Both the position numbers and the translations under genes were made by a program. From positions 290,415 through 354,414 of the forward strand of contig NZ_LR733293.1 of NCBI RefSeq assembly GCF_902506095.1: a DNA stretch of 64,000 nt. Direction: 5' to 3'. The stretch is from Arthrobacter sp. 9AX (GTDB lineage: Bacteria; Actinomycetota; Actinomycetes; Actinomycetales; Micrococcaceae). The first letter of the stretch is position 1. Every line of letters begins with the position of its first letter. Below the pieces are notes generated by a model that did no database searches, was not told the DNA's origin, and saw only the letters and a program-made list of their open reading frames with translations. Of the stretch, positions 43,750 through 52,917 are shown piece after piece.

Positions 43750-44631
43750 TTAGGTGTAGGCTTCCCGGAGCAGTTGGTGCAGGCTCGCTATATCGGCCAA
43801 GGTGTCATGTTGCAGGGACAGATCCTCTTCGGGTTTCCGCGGGTGATAGACCCGCTCCGCCGTGAACCAGCCGCTGTATCCTGCTTCGGCCAGGTTCCTG
43901 ATGATGCGCGCGTAAGGGATGTCGCCCTGGCCCAGCACTACCTGGCTGAACATGGGCCGGAAGGTGTCGTGTGGCTGGTGGCGTACATCCTTGGCCTGGA
44001 CGTCCACGATGGGTAGACCACGGGCGGACGGCCAACCCTGAAGCAGCGGATCTTCGCCCGACCACCATCCGTTGCAGACATCCCAGCAAAGCGCCAGAGC
44101 AGGGGAGTCGACTGTGTTGATCAGCTGCCGGGCTTCTTCGACCTGGCCGACGTAGCTCGCCCCCTCCAACTCGACCATAAGCGTGATTCCGGATTGTTCC
44201 GCCAGTGCCACCGCCGGCGCAAACCATTCCGTCATCCGGTCCAGGCTCCTCCCAAGGTCCGGCCTGATAGCCCAGGTCTCCAAGGGATCCATTCCGTACA
44301 GCCAGGGTGCGAAGATCCGGACGTACCGGGTCTCGAGGATTTCAGCACAGTTGAGGGCGTCCTGCAGCAACGCAGCCGCCTTGCGGGGGGAGTCCTCGTG
44401 ATCCAGGTAGTGGTTCCGGCCGAACTGCGAACCGATGCACGATATCGCCAGCCCGGCGTCGGCAGCTGCCCTGGCGACCTGCCGAATTTCACTATCGGTA
44501 AGGGAAGTCACGGGGCGGCCCGCGACGTTCCGGACCGCCAGGCCCTGGATGCCGGCCCGGGCTCCTAGCTCGGCCGCCTCACTGAATACCGAGGACAGGT
44601 CGTCGCTGAACGCGGCGATTTTGAAAGCCAT
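43750..44631 (-). CDS. Sugar phosphate isomerase/epimerase (xylose-isomerase-like TIM barrel)
   Basis: This 293-aa TIM-barrel protein has LMVELEGASYVG, LCWDVCNGWWSGEDP and VVDVQAKDVRH, the positions where the family places metal ligands, and a terminal GWFTAERVYHP. It probably isomerises or epimerises the sugar brought in by the ABC system. AAGGAGACCCC precedes the ATG. It is the first gene of the minus operon, next to the operator cluster. Confidence 0.85.
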   Translation of the reverse strand: MAFKIAAFSDDLSSVFSEAAELGARAGIQGLAVRNVAGRPVTSLTDSEIRQVARAAADAGLAISCIGSQFGRNHYLDHEDSPRKAAALLQDALNCAEILETRYVRIFAPWLYGMDPLETWAIRPDLGRSLDRMTEWFAPAVALAEQSGITLMVELEGASYVGQVEEARQLINTVDSPALALCWDVCNGWWSGEDPLLQGWPSARGLPIVDVQAKDVRHQPHDTFRPMFSQVVLGQGDIPYARIIRNLAEAGYSGWFTAERVYHPRKPEEDLSLQHDTLADIASLHQLLREAYT

Positions 44632-44699
44632 GGGGTCTCCTTGGGCGCCCTCCCGGCGCGAGTCGGAGGGCTGCGCCTTTGCGAGAGGAAAGATTTCCT

Positions 44700-44741
44700 G
44701 ATGTATCGATAAACCAGACTCCGCCGGTTTATCGATGCATC
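44700..44741. promoter_or_regulatory. Inverted pair of LacI-type operators
   Basis: GATGTATCGATAAACC (44700-44715) faces GGTTTATCGATGCATC (44726-44741); the two arms match in 15 of 16 positions. Each arm holds the LacI-like core TATCGATA. This lies close to the isomerase start at 44631, so it controls the minus operon. Confidence 0.8.
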
Positions 44742-44802
44742 TACGTGATTGGCGCCACTCTATTTGAGCGGTTGGCGCCTTGTCAACGGGTATTCGACCT
44801 GT

Positions 44803-44818
44803 GATGTATCGATAAACC
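44803..44818. promoter_or_regulatory. Third LacI-type operator copy
   Basis: An exact third copy of GATGTATCGATAAACC lies 66 bp before ATG 44885, so the plus operon is under the same control. TTGTCA at 44780-44785 is a possible -35 box of that promoter. Confidence 0.8.
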
Positions 44819-44884
44819 CTGCTAGCCTGATTCCATTGCGGTCAGGTGCGACCGCTGGCCTTGATTAATGAAATTGGAGCAAGG

Positions 44885-46573
44885 ATGTCCCCACGGCAGC
44901 AGAACACCTCACCAGCCTTCACGCGATACGACTTGGGAGTCAGTCCCTTCTGGGAGACAGCGACTCAGGACGAGCAGGATGAACAGCGACACTGGCAGTC
45001 GTGCCTGATGTCCAGGGGTGAGATGGTGTTCGCGGATGGATCGTTCATCTCGCCCCTCGCGGCCGTATACGCTGACCAATTCATACTTGGAGCCCGGTCA
45101 TATGTGGCTGCGCACGTCTGTTTGTGGGGCGAACTTCAGCTCGGTGCCGATTGCACCCTGAACCCTTTTTCTGAACTCCGCGGCAACGTCATCTTGGGAG
45201 ACGGCGTCCGGGTGGGTGCCCACACATCGATTCTCGGGTTTAACCACGCCATGTCGGTCGACTCCCCGATCTACCAACAGCCCCTTACATCCAAGGGTGT
45301 CGTCATCGGTGACGACGTCTGGGTGGGCTCCCACGTCGTGGTCGTCGATGGCGTCACCATCGGCGCTCACAGCATCATCGGCGCCGGGTCCGTGGTGACC
45401 AAGGACGTTCCGGAGTGGTCGATCGTGGCTGGAAACCCCGCCAAACGCCTGCGGGACCGGCGGGGGACGGGAACGGCAGCTCGGCAAGATTTAGGAACGC
45501 GCCTGCATGCACTGGCAGAAAGGGCCCGCGAGCAGGCAGACCAGCTGGTGGGTCGTTGCTGGAACCCTGAGGCTGGAAACTGCGGAAGTTTCGTTGACAT
45601 CCCCGGAGCTCAGCCCACCGTGCGGGCCTGGGGCGATGCGGTTGAGCTGTACGACATCCTGCGGGGCTCGGCACCTCCTCAGATTTCTCCCGAGAAGCTC
45701 ATTGACGTCTTGCGCGCCGGCCAGGATCCGCAGACGGGGCTCACCCCTGAATGGCACCTGGAAGGCGAAGCCGCTTCCGCCCTTCCAACACTCGACGGTC
45801 ACGCAGCTGTCAATTACAACATCCTGTCGACCGGCTATGCGCTCGACCTGCTGGGGTCGCAGTTTCAGCACCCGATCCGATCGTTCCAGGATATGACGTG
45901 CCTTACTCTGAAGGACTCGCTCGCACGATTGCCCTGGGAAGGCGAAAGCTGGCGTTCCGGCGCGTGGGTAGACGCCCTAGGCACCGCCCTGTATCTGGAT
46001 CAGAAGAACTTTGCGCTCGCAGGGGAACTGGAGTTTCTCTTCGGCTGGCTGACCTTGCACTGCGATCCTGTTACCGGCCTCTGGGGCCAAAGAGACAGTT
46101 CAACGGGGCTGCTCGAATCCGTTAACGGGACTTATCGGCTCACCCGCGGCACCTATGCCCAGTTCGGCGTACCCCTCCCGTACGCAGAGCGTACGATCGA
46201 CAGCGTGCTGACCCACTCAGCAGACGCGAACTATTTTGGGCCGGGACAAGGGACGGCTTGCAATGTTCTCGACGTCATCCATCCACTATGGCTGGCGGCG
46301 AAGCAAACCGGACATCGCAGGCGGGATGCGGACGCCTGGGCAAAGGAGCAGCTCGAACGAGTACTAGGGTCCTGGAACGACGGCGCGGGCTTCAGCTTCA
46401 CATTGCAGCAAGGGTACGGTCCGACTCGGACCCCGGGCCTGCTGGGAACAGAAATGTGGTTGTCAATTACCTGGCTTCTGGCTGACTATCTTGGGATCAG
46501 CGACGCGCTCGGCTACCGGCCCCGCGGGATCCATCGCCCCGAACCCGCTTCGCCCCTGGCCGGGCGCCCCTAA
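44885..46573 (+). CDS. Hexapeptide-repeat acyltransferase fused to a probable alpha/alpha-barrel domain
   Basis: This 562-aa two-part protein. Residues about 45-190 are a left-handed beta-helix of hexapeptide repeats ([83 protein letters not shown]), the maltose/galactoside O-acetyltransferase pattern with the catalytic-type His in GFNHAM. Residues about 230-550 are helical with Trp/Tyr-rich repeats ([50 protein letters not shown]), resembling alpha/alpha-toroid glycosidase or lyase folds. ATG 44885 has GGAGCAAGG. The fusion is unusual; it may acylate and process the same carbohydrate. Confidence 0.75.
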   Translation: MSPRQQNTSPAFTRYDLGVSPFWETATQDEQDEQRHWQSCLMSRGEMVFADGSFISPLAAVYADQFILGARSYVAAHVCLWGELQLGADCTLNPFSELRGNVILGDGVRVGAHTSILGFNHAMSVDSPIYQQPLTSKGVVIGDDVWVGSHVVVVDGVTIGAHSIIGAGSVVTKDVPEWSIVAGNPAKRLRDRRGTGTAARQDLGTRLHALAERAREQADQLVGRCWNPEAGNCGSFVDIPGAQPTVRAWGDAVELYDILRGSAPPQISPEKLIDVLRAGQDPQTGLTPEWHLEGEAASALPTLDGHAAVNYNILSTGYALDLLGSQFQHPIRSFQDMTCLTLKDSLARLPWEGESWRSGAWVDALGTALYLDQKNFALAGELEFLFGWLTLHCDPVTGLWGQRDSSTGLLESVNGTYRLTRGTYAQFGVPLPYAERTIDSVLTHSADANYFGPGQGTACNVLDVIHPLWLAAKQTGHRRRDADAWAKEQLERVLGSWNDGAGFSFTLQQGYGPTRTPGLLGTEMWLSITWLLADYLGISDALGYRPRGIHRPEPASPLAGRP

Positions 46574-46617
46574 AGGCCTCAGAATCCCGCCCCGCGACAG
46601 AAACGGAAATATGCGAA

Positions 46618-47625
46618 ATGCAGGACTTCAACATCGTCATAGCAATGACCGAGGACCACGCCGCGCGCACCCTGCCGGTCCCCATACGTCAGCAATTGAA
46701 CACTCTCGGGAACGTTTCGGATGTGCCGGCGTCACCGGATCCCCAGTCGGAAGACCTAGCGGAAATACTCGCAGACGCCGACGTCATACTGACCGGAACC
46801 GGATCCGGGATGCTTGATGAGAGCATCCTGAACCTCGCGCCGAAGCTGCAGGCCATTGTTCACGCAGCTGGAACGGTACGACCCATCGTCAAGGACACCG
46901 TCTACGATCGAGACATCAGAATCTCTTCCCAAGCAGAAGCAAACGCGCTTCCCGTCGCCGAATACACCCTGGCGATGATCCTGCTCGAACTCAAAGGCGT
47001 GCGCGCTACAGAGCACACCTACCGCGCGGCCCGTAAAGCAATCGATGTAGACGACATCCTGGCCGAAGCCGGCAACTACGGACCGCAGGTAGGCATCATC
47101 AGCGCGTCAAACATCGGCCGCCGAGTGATCGAATTACTCCAGCCCTTCGACCTGGCCATCGCCGTATACGACCCTTATCTGGACGCAGACGCAGCCGCGG
47201 CTTTAGGCGCCAAAAAGATGGATCTTCCTGAACTCCTTAGCTCTTCAAAGCTGGTCTCCATCCATGCTCCGCTGCTCCCGGAAACCAGGGGCATGATCGG
47301 CGCCGAACAGCTGTCGCTGCTCCGCGATCAGGCGGTGTTGATCAATACCGCCCGCGGCGCAGTCGTCAACCAGGACACGCTGCTTGACGAACTCGTCGCC
47401 GGGCGCATCCGAGCAGTTCTCGACGTCACTGACCCCGAAATACCCGCACCGGAATCACCCCTCTGGACACTGGAGAACGTGGTGCTGACCCCACACGTGG
47501 CTGGATCACGAGGAATCGAATTGCATAGAATCGGCCAGCGCGCCGTCGACGAAATCCGCAGGCTGCTTCACGGCGAGCCGCTCATGTATGAGGTGACCCG
47601 TGAACGCTACCGAACCAACGCCTGA
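46618..47625 (+). CDS. D-2-hydroxyacid dehydrogenase-family protein
   Basis: This 335-aa protein has the D-isomer-specific dehydrogenase fold with Arg in INTARGAVVN and His in LTPHVAGSRG. The cofactor loop reads VGIISASNIGRRVIELL, in which the first Gly of G-x-G-x-x-G is Ser; relatives in carbohydrate clusters have related non-canonical loops, so activity is possible. It overlaps the frame of the next gene's non-used GTG. Probably acts on a sugar-derived acid. Confidence 0.83.
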   Translation: MQDFNIVIAMTEDHAARTLPVPIRQQLNTLGNVSDVPASPDPQSEDLAEILADADVILTGTGSGMLDESILNLAPKLQAIVHAAGTVRPIVKDTVYDRDIRISSQAEANALPVAEYTLAMILLELKGVRATEHTYRAARKAIDVDDILAEAGNYGPQVGIISASNIGRRVIELLQPFDLAIAVYDPYLDADAAAALGAKKMDLPELLSSSKLVSIHAPLLPETRGMIGAEQLSLLRDQAVLINTARGAVVNQDTLLDELVAGRIRAVLDVTDPEIPAPESPLWTLENVVLTPHVAGSRGIELHRIGQRAVDEIRRLLHGEPLMYEVTRERYRTNA

Positions 47626-47641
47626 TCAAAGGAGGCCCGGC

Positions 47642-48754
47642 ATGCCGACACCATCAGACGGATGGCAGACCGACGCGCCTGTTCGGGAAAATGGCGGCGG
47701 CGTGCGCATCAAGGATGTCGCCAAGCATGCTGGCGTTTCGGTGACCACCGTGTCGAACGTCCTAAACGACTGGGGAAGGACCTCGGAAGCGACCCGCAAA
47801 CGCGTTATGGAGTCGATTGAGCATCTGGGGTATGTACGTAACGCTGCCGCTTGGCAACTCCGTGCAGGGTACAGCACCACAATCGGTCTCATCGTCCAGG
47901 ACGCCGACAATCCGTTCTACACAGCCATGGCCCGCGGGGCTGAAGACCGCGCCCTTGCACACGGCAGCGCAGTGATCGTAGGAAACAGCGACCACAACGA
48001 ACAAAGGCAGTCCCGTTACATCGACCTCTTCGAAGAACAACGCGTCCAGGGACTCTTGATCGCACCCGTAGGGGACATCACCGGCAGGATCGAACAGCTA
48101 AAACGGCGTGGAATAACTGCAGTCGTCGTGGGAAGGCCGGAATACGGAACGCCGTACAGCTCCGTGTCGATGGATAACATTGCGGGGGGATACCTCGCAA
48201 CCAAGCACCTGCTCGACCTCGGCCGACGAAGACTCGGATTCATAGGCGGCCCCGTCGCGCTCCGGGGCGTGGAAGACCGACTCAACGGGAGCAAAAAGGC
48301 AGTAGACGAAGTCGCTGGCGCGGCGCTGGAGGTCTTCGCTACGTCCGACCAAAGCGTGATTGCCGGCCGGGAAATCGGCAACCGCATTATGGGTCGCGAA
48401 CGGCAGGAAAGGCCCGACGCCCTGTTCTGCACAAACGATCTTCTGGCAATAGGAGTCATGCAGTCACTTCTTCAAGAACGTGGGCTGAGCATTCCCGGAG
48501 ATATAGCGCTCATCGGATATGACGACATCGATTTTGCCCAATCTGCCGTGGTACCGCTGTCCTCAATCCGACAACCGGCCCGGCTGATAGGAGAAACAGC
48601 CGTGGACCTGCTGCTCCAGAAACTCAAACAGCCGGAGCACGAACACCGGCACATCTGGTTCGAACCGAACCTGATCGCACGTGAGAGCACCGTGGGAACA
48701 GGGAGCGCCTTGGCCCCCGGGCACGCGATCAGCCCGACGGCTGCCCAACAATAG
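47642..48754 (+). CDS. LacI-family transcriptional regulator
   Basis: This 370-aa regulator has an HTH (RIKDVAKHAGVSVTTVSNVL, about residues 22-41), a hinge region and a full sensor domain (IGLIVQDADNPFYTAMARGA, FCTNDLLAIGVMQSL, IALIGYDDIDFA). ATG 47642 was chosen for the strong AAAGGAGG just before it; an upstream in-frame GTG at 47600 lies inside the previous gene. It ends the plus operon and probably binds the three TATCGATA-core operators at 44.7-44.8 kb. Confidence 0.92.
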   Translation: MPTPSDGWQTDAPVRENGGGVRIKDVAKHAGVSVTTVSNVLNDWGRTSEATRKRVMESIEHLGYVRNAAAWQLRAGYSTTIGLIVQDADNPFYTAMARGAEDRALAHGSAVIVGNSDHNEQRQSRYIDLFEEQRVQGLLIAPVGDITGRIEQLKRRGITAVVVGRPEYGTPYSSVSMDNIAGGYLATKHLLDLGRRRLGFIGGPVALRGVEDRLNGSKKAVDEVAGAALEVFATSDQSVIAGREIGNRIMGRERQERPDALFCTNDLLAIGVMQSLLQERGLSIPGDIALIGYDDIDFAQSAVVPLSSIRQPARLIGETAVDLLLQKLKQPEHEHRHIWFEPNLIARESTVGTGSALAPGHAISPTAAQQ

Positions 48755-49297
48755 CCCTCCACGGGAATGTGTACACCGCCCGTTCTCGACCGGGAATGCG
48801 CCATTCCTTAGTCAGATGCGTGACTCTCTTCCCCAGTGCCGATCAAGACAGAACGCCGGCAAGGACCTTCCACCAATCTAGGCGACGTCCGGATTCGGCA
48901 TGAAGGCGGCCCCGGCTTGTGAACTCTCACTCCGGCTTCTTGGCGCAGGTACTGGTAGGCAGATGCGCATGCTGATCCCGTAATCACGGGCAAGGACAAC
49001 GTTCGGAACACCCCTGCGGATGCGCTTGACCACTCGGCCGCCCTTTTGCCAGTGTCTTCTTCCGGCCTTTGTCAGCGCCCCGTTGCTTTGGCTAGAGTGA
49101 AATTTTCCCTCCGGCGTTCCCAACTGAAGGAGCGTTCGGATTCGGCGCAGGTGCCCATGACTGAGAGCATGCGGTTGGCCATGGGGATGATGATGTTCTC
49201 CGGTCTGGGCTGATACTGCTTGACGCGCGGCAGTGGCCCAAATGCGATACTTGGACCAGCGGCATTTCGGGTTTCTTGGAGGGGACTTCACCGGAAC
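48755..49297. other. Intergenic stretch with a possible HTH remnant
   Basis: No intact gene. On the minus strand near 48900-49060, frames read GVPNVVLARDYGIS and, in another frame, AYQYLRQEAGV, which together resemble the C-terminal HTH of a recombinase or transposase broken by a frameshift. The resemblance is weak. The right end is the promoter of the diguanylate cyclase gene. Confidence 0.35.
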
Positions 49298-50449
49298 ATG
49301 GTTTTGGATACCACGACCCTTCGGATTGCCTTTGGCCTGATGGCGCTGGTTCTGGTAGTCCTGTTCTACTTCTCTGCCTACAGGGTCACCCGATCCCCTT
49401 ACAGTGGCTGGTGGTGCGTTGCGCTGCTGTTCTTCCTCACCGGGTCGGCGTGTTTCCTGCTGAATGGGACCGCGCATCAGATCTGGGCAAACCCGCTGGG
49501 CAATGTGCTGCTCGTGCTGGGAGCGGTGGCAGTGTGGACCGGTGCACGCTCCCTTAGGACGCTGCCGCCGCGCAAGTGGCCCTCCGTAGGTCTTCCCGCT
49601 GTCACGCTGATCGCCGCCGTCCCGGACAATCCGGCCACCAACACGTGGGCTGGCGGTCCCGTGTTCCTGGCAACCATGAGCATCAGCATCGGGCTGGCAT
49701 CACTCGAGCTCTGGCGCCTGGATCGAAGCTATTCCCGCATGCGGATCCCGATGGTCGCGGCCGCCGGCGGCCTGGCCGTCTTCTACTTCTTCCGTTTCCT
49801 GGCATTCATCATTGAGGGCCGGAACGGGCCAATCTTTGTGACCGTCTTCGGTTCCGCCGTGACCACTCTCGTGACCATGATCCTGTTGGTCGTCGTTTCA
49901 TTCAGCATGGCCGCACTCAGCAGCGAGCAGCAGACCCGGACCCTGCGTGTCGCGGCCTCCCGCGATGATCTCACTGGCCTGTTGAACCGCAAGGCCTTCA
50001 TGGACCTGGCCGCCGAACGGCTGGCCGACCACAGCCTGACCCCACACAGCGGGGCCCTGATCCTGGCCGACCTCGACCACTTCAAGACGGTCAACGACAC
50101 CTATGGCCACGCTGCAGGAGACCTCGCGCTGCAACGGTTCGCGGAAGCGTGCACGGCCACGGTCCGTCCCACAGACCTTGTCGGGCGCTATGGCGGTGAA
50201 GAGTTTATTCTCCTCCTTCCGGGAGCTGGTCGGGACCGGGCGCAGCTGTCGGTAGAGGAGATCAGCCGGCGCCTGGCTGCCTTCCCCGCCGACGCCGGAG
50301 TAGGAATGCCCACCGTGAGCTACGGGATTACAACGTATGGGAACGGGGCCTCCGATGTGGACGCGCTCATTGGTGCTGCTGACGAGGCCATGTACACGGC
50401 CAAAGCACTGGGCAGAAACCGTGCCGCCCACAGCGACAGGAAACCTTAG
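49298..50449 (+). CDS. Membrane-bound diguanylate cyclase (GGDEF)
   Basis: This 383-aa protein makes cyclic di-GMP from two GTP. Six hydrophobic segments (about residues 8-205) form the sensor part, followed by a GGDEF domain with DDLTGLLNR (223-231), DLDHFKTVND and active-site GGEEF at 299-303. RPTD at 290-293 lies five residues before it and is the allosteric product-inhibition site, so feedback control is expected. ATG 49298 follows GGAGGGG at a rather long distance. Confidence 0.92.
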   Translation: MVLDTTTLRIAFGLMALVLVVLFYFSAYRVTRSPYSGWWCVALLFFLTGSACFLLNGTAHQIWANPLGNVLLVLGAVAVWTGARSLRTLPPRKWPSVGLPAVTLIAAVPDNPATNTWAGGPVFLATMSISIGLASLELWRLDRSYSRMRIPMVAAAGGLAVFYFFRFLAFIIEGRNGPIFVTVFGSAVTTLVTMILLVVVSFSMAALSSEQQTRTLRVAASRDDLTGLLNRKAFMDLAAERLADHSLTPHSGALILADLDHFKTVNDTYGHAAGDLALQRFAEACTATVRPTDLVGRYGGEEFILLLPGAGRDRAQLSVEEISRRLAAFPADAGVGMPTVSYGITTYGNGASDVDALIGAADEAMYTAKALGRNRAAHSDRKP

Positions 50450-51034
50450 CTTTCACGACCCACCCGCTGCAGCGCCGTTACGAATAAGGGAAAAGCAGGC
50501 CGATCACCTCGCCGTCTACTCCCATCAGGCCCGGCCACAGCAGTTCCAGTTCGAACGAAAGGATCGTCCCCGAGACGGCGCCGCCAGCGAAGAGCCCGCG
50601 CCCAACGTCTCGCCACCAATCTGTAGTTCACATCGCTGGTTTCTATGCCCCGCCACTTAACCAGCAATGTAATGGCGGGCATGACTCACCCGCCGCGCAC
50701 TACCGAATCTCACGCCAGCACCGCAGCACGGCAGCACCTACAGCTGACCTTTGGCCAGTCTCAGCTGTCGTGGCCCGTGCCATCTGCAGCGCCCCGAGGT
50801 CATGCAAATGTAGGAAAGCAGCACCGCCGCCCTTTTCCGTCAGAGCTCGGTAGCGAACTCCGATGGACTCTGTCGATTTTCGTTCGATAACAACTCTTCC
50901 CCTGGCGATTCCTCGGGATCGAGAGAGCTGTTGGAGACCGCCCTTTGCTTCGAGTCCGTCGACAAGAACCCTCCCCTGCTCCGAGCTTTACAGAATCTTC
51001 ATTATCGGCGTTCTGGAATAGGCGGTGAAACCCG
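50450..51034. other. Intergenic stretch with a minus-strand gene fragment and a hairpin
   Basis: On the minus strand 50489-50632 reads about 45 residues ending GTILSFELELLWPG, VIGLLFPYS and a stop, protein-like but without a start codon in frame, probably a decayed gene. A hairpin pairs TGCCCCGCCA near 50647 with TGGCGGGCA near 50673. The rest shows nothing recognisable. Confidence 0.35.
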
Positions 51035-51580
51035 TCAGGACTGCTTGACCAGCGCTGCTTCGATATTGATCCTCACCTTGTCGCTGACCAGCACACCGCC
51101 GGCCTCCAGTACCGCGTTCCAAGTCAGGCCGAAGTCCTTACGGCTAATCTCGGCTTCGGCCGAGGCGCCTGCGCGTGTGGCGCCGAAAGGGTCCACAGCC
51201 ACACCAGCGAACTCTACTTCCAGTTCCACTGGCCTGGTTACTCCCTTGATGGTGAGATCACCGGTCAGCGTATAGTCCTCACCGTCGCCTTCTATGGATG
51301 TGGCGCGGAATGTTATCTCCGGATATTTCTCCACATCGAAAAAGTCCGGTCCCTTCACGTGAGCGTCGCGGTTGGCGTCACCGGAATCGAAACTGGATGT
51401 TTTGACAGTGGCATGCAGCGAAGCGTCGGCCAGAGAGTCCCCAATTCGGGCCTCGGCGGAAGCTTCGAGGAAGCGGCCTCGTACCTTGCTGATGCCTGCG
51501 TGCCGGACCGTGAATGCAATCTCACTGTGCGACATGTCAAGAACCCAGACGCCTGAGGTTATTCCGTGTGGCAGAGTCAC
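51035..51580 (-). CDS. YceI-family lipocalin-like protein
   Basis: This 181-aa single-domain protein has the YceI fold: GVWVLDMSHSEIAFTVRHAG at the start, KVRGRF, the segment FFDVEKYPEITFRAT, and TRPVELEVEF. The family binds isoprenoid-type lipids in a beta-barrel. No signal peptide, so cytoplasmic as in many actinobacterial homologues. GTG start with AAGGAG before it. Monocistronic. Confidence 0.92.
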   Translation of the reverse strand: MTLPHGITSGVWVLDMSHSEIAFTVRHAGISKVRGRFLEASAEARIGDSLADASLHATVKTSSFDSGDANRDAHVKGPDFFDVEKYPEITFRATSIEGDGEDYTLTGDLTIKGVTRPVELEVEFAGVAVDPFGATRAGASAEAEISRKDFGLTWNAVLEAGGVLVSDKVRINIEAALVKQS

Positions 51581-52200
51581 TTTTGCATCTCCTTAGCAGT
51601 GGAAACCGGTCAGGATGACCACCCCCCACACTGCTGCACGCAGGATTTTTTGTCCAGAGACCGAGCCGGCCGGGAGTCACCCGAGTGTCAGTTCAGGAAA
51701 CGTGATCAGCAGCACAACTCCAGACACAGGGCGTGCTCGATGTAGTTTTCCTCCCCGGCCATGACCCATGCTGAGCCAGGGGTTCGGTCCGGCGTGCTGG
51801 CCGCCGTTCGTTCACACATATTTGGCTGCCTCAGTAGAGTATTAGCCGCTTGGAGCCGGGAGTACATACCCCTGATGCTGCTGTCGCCAGTCGGGGGCCG
51901 GCTGGGTCTTGAGGAAGCACCCAGGGCGCGGTCTGAATTTTCACCTTCACGAAAGGTGATACTGGTGGGGCCGGCGGCGGCTGGGGGAGATGCACGGGGT
52001 CTCGGCCGTAGATCTTCGCCGCCGGCTCCGCTGTCCACGGTACGGCTGCCAGCTGAAGGACGCCCGGGTAACAGGTACTCGATTCCCGCGAATGCGCATA
52101 CGCATTTAGTAGGCGTACGCCGAAAGGCCGCAGACCTTCCAGCGGACGGCTCGGAAACGGCGTGGACCCGTTCGCGCTCCTTGCTATTCCGGGCAAGCAA
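51581..52200. other. Intergenic stretch, nothing recognised
   Basis: About 620 bp between the YceI gene and the CsbD terminator. Frames on both strands lack ribosome sites and family features. Confidence 0.4.
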
Positions 52201-52232
52201 AAGGACGCGCCCCGTTCGCTGAGCGCGTCCTT
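52201..52232 (-). terminator. Terminator of the CsbD gene
   Basis: AAGGACGCGC (52201-52210) and GCGCGTCCTT (52223-52232) form a perfect 10-bp stem with a 12-nt loop. Read on the minus strand the stem ends CCTTTTGC, a short T-run. It starts 14 bp after the csbD stop. Confidence 0.75.
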
Positions 52233-52245
52233 CGCTGCGGACTGG

Positions 52246-52422
52246 TCAGTCCTTCTTGAAAGCGTCCTTGACCTTCTCGCCGGCCTGCTTCAGATCGCCT
52301 TTGGCTTGGTCTGCCTGGCCCTCGGCCCGCAGGCTCTCATCGCCCGTGGCGGCGCCTGCCGCTTCCTTACCCTTGCCGCCGGCCTTCTCTGCGGCGTTTT
52401 CAATCTTGTCGCCCAATCCCAT
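52246..52422 (-). CDS. CsbD-family stress-response protein
   Basis: This 58-aa protein, rich in Lys, Ala, Gly and Glu, follows the CsbD pattern GLGDKIENAAEKAGGKGKE then an EGQADQAKGDLKQAGEKVKD repeat. CsbD proteins are abundant general-stress proteins of unknown mechanism. GGAGG lies just upstream of ATG 52422. A palindrome TAAGCATGCTTA sits 51 bp upstream and may be part of its promoter. Confidence 0.92.
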   Translation of the reverse strand: MGLGDKIENAAEKAGGKGKEAAGAATGDESLRAEGQADQAKGDLKQAGEKVKDAFKKD

Positions 52423-52473
52423 GGTGTTTCCTCCTCTGGTTCGGCAGCCGTTCGCATTCGGCTACCAACATGA

Positions 52474-52485
52474 TAAGCATGCTTA
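52474..52485. promoter_or_regulatory. Palindrome TAAGCATGCTTA upstream of csbD
   Basis: A perfect 12-bp palindrome 51 bp before the csbD start. The identical sequence lies 54 bp before the PPOX-fold stress gene (59452-59463). A shared stress-regulator site is inferred. Confidence 0.5.
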
Positions 52486-52917
52486 GGGTCGGGTTGCCAA
52501 GTCTGCATCTGATTCTCGATTAAAGTTGGGAAGGCTAAGCGGCGTGACGCACCTGCCGTAGCACCATGCACTGAATGGAGCAACCACCCGCCTCAGCTGG
52601 CATCAACGCCAAGCAAGCCCCAGCTTCGGTCAAAAAACCCTCGCATTCGCCGTGGAAGGGGGGCTTCCCCAGCCACTTCTACTCCTGTGCTTTAGGAGCC
52701 GATAATGGTGCTTCCGTCAAGCTGCCGTTAGGCTCCGCGCCGGGCCCTTCGTCATTCCCCTCTTGCAGAATCGCTGAGGGAGAAAGGGACGTGGCAACGG
52801 CGGCGTTCTTGCCGCCAAGCCGGTTCCCGATGCATGCACCATCTTCAGGCCGGTGAACGGGCAGGGCTTGCGCGCCCGCTTCACCAGCTTGAAACGGGCG
52901 GGCACGGTTGACGAGGG
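52486..52917. other. Intergenic stretch holding dispersed repeat copy B
   Basis: No gene seen. It contains the repeat at 52670-52724 and a GGAAG/CTTCC hairpin just before it. Confidence 0.4.
52670..52724 (+). repeat. Dispersed repeat, copy B
   Basis: This block beginning CAGCCACTTCTACT and ending GTCAAGCTG matches 26137-26190 at about 78 percent. The last part, GCCGATAATG followed by CAAGCTG, is best conserved. A weaker third match may lie near 54520-54550. Confidence 0.6.
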
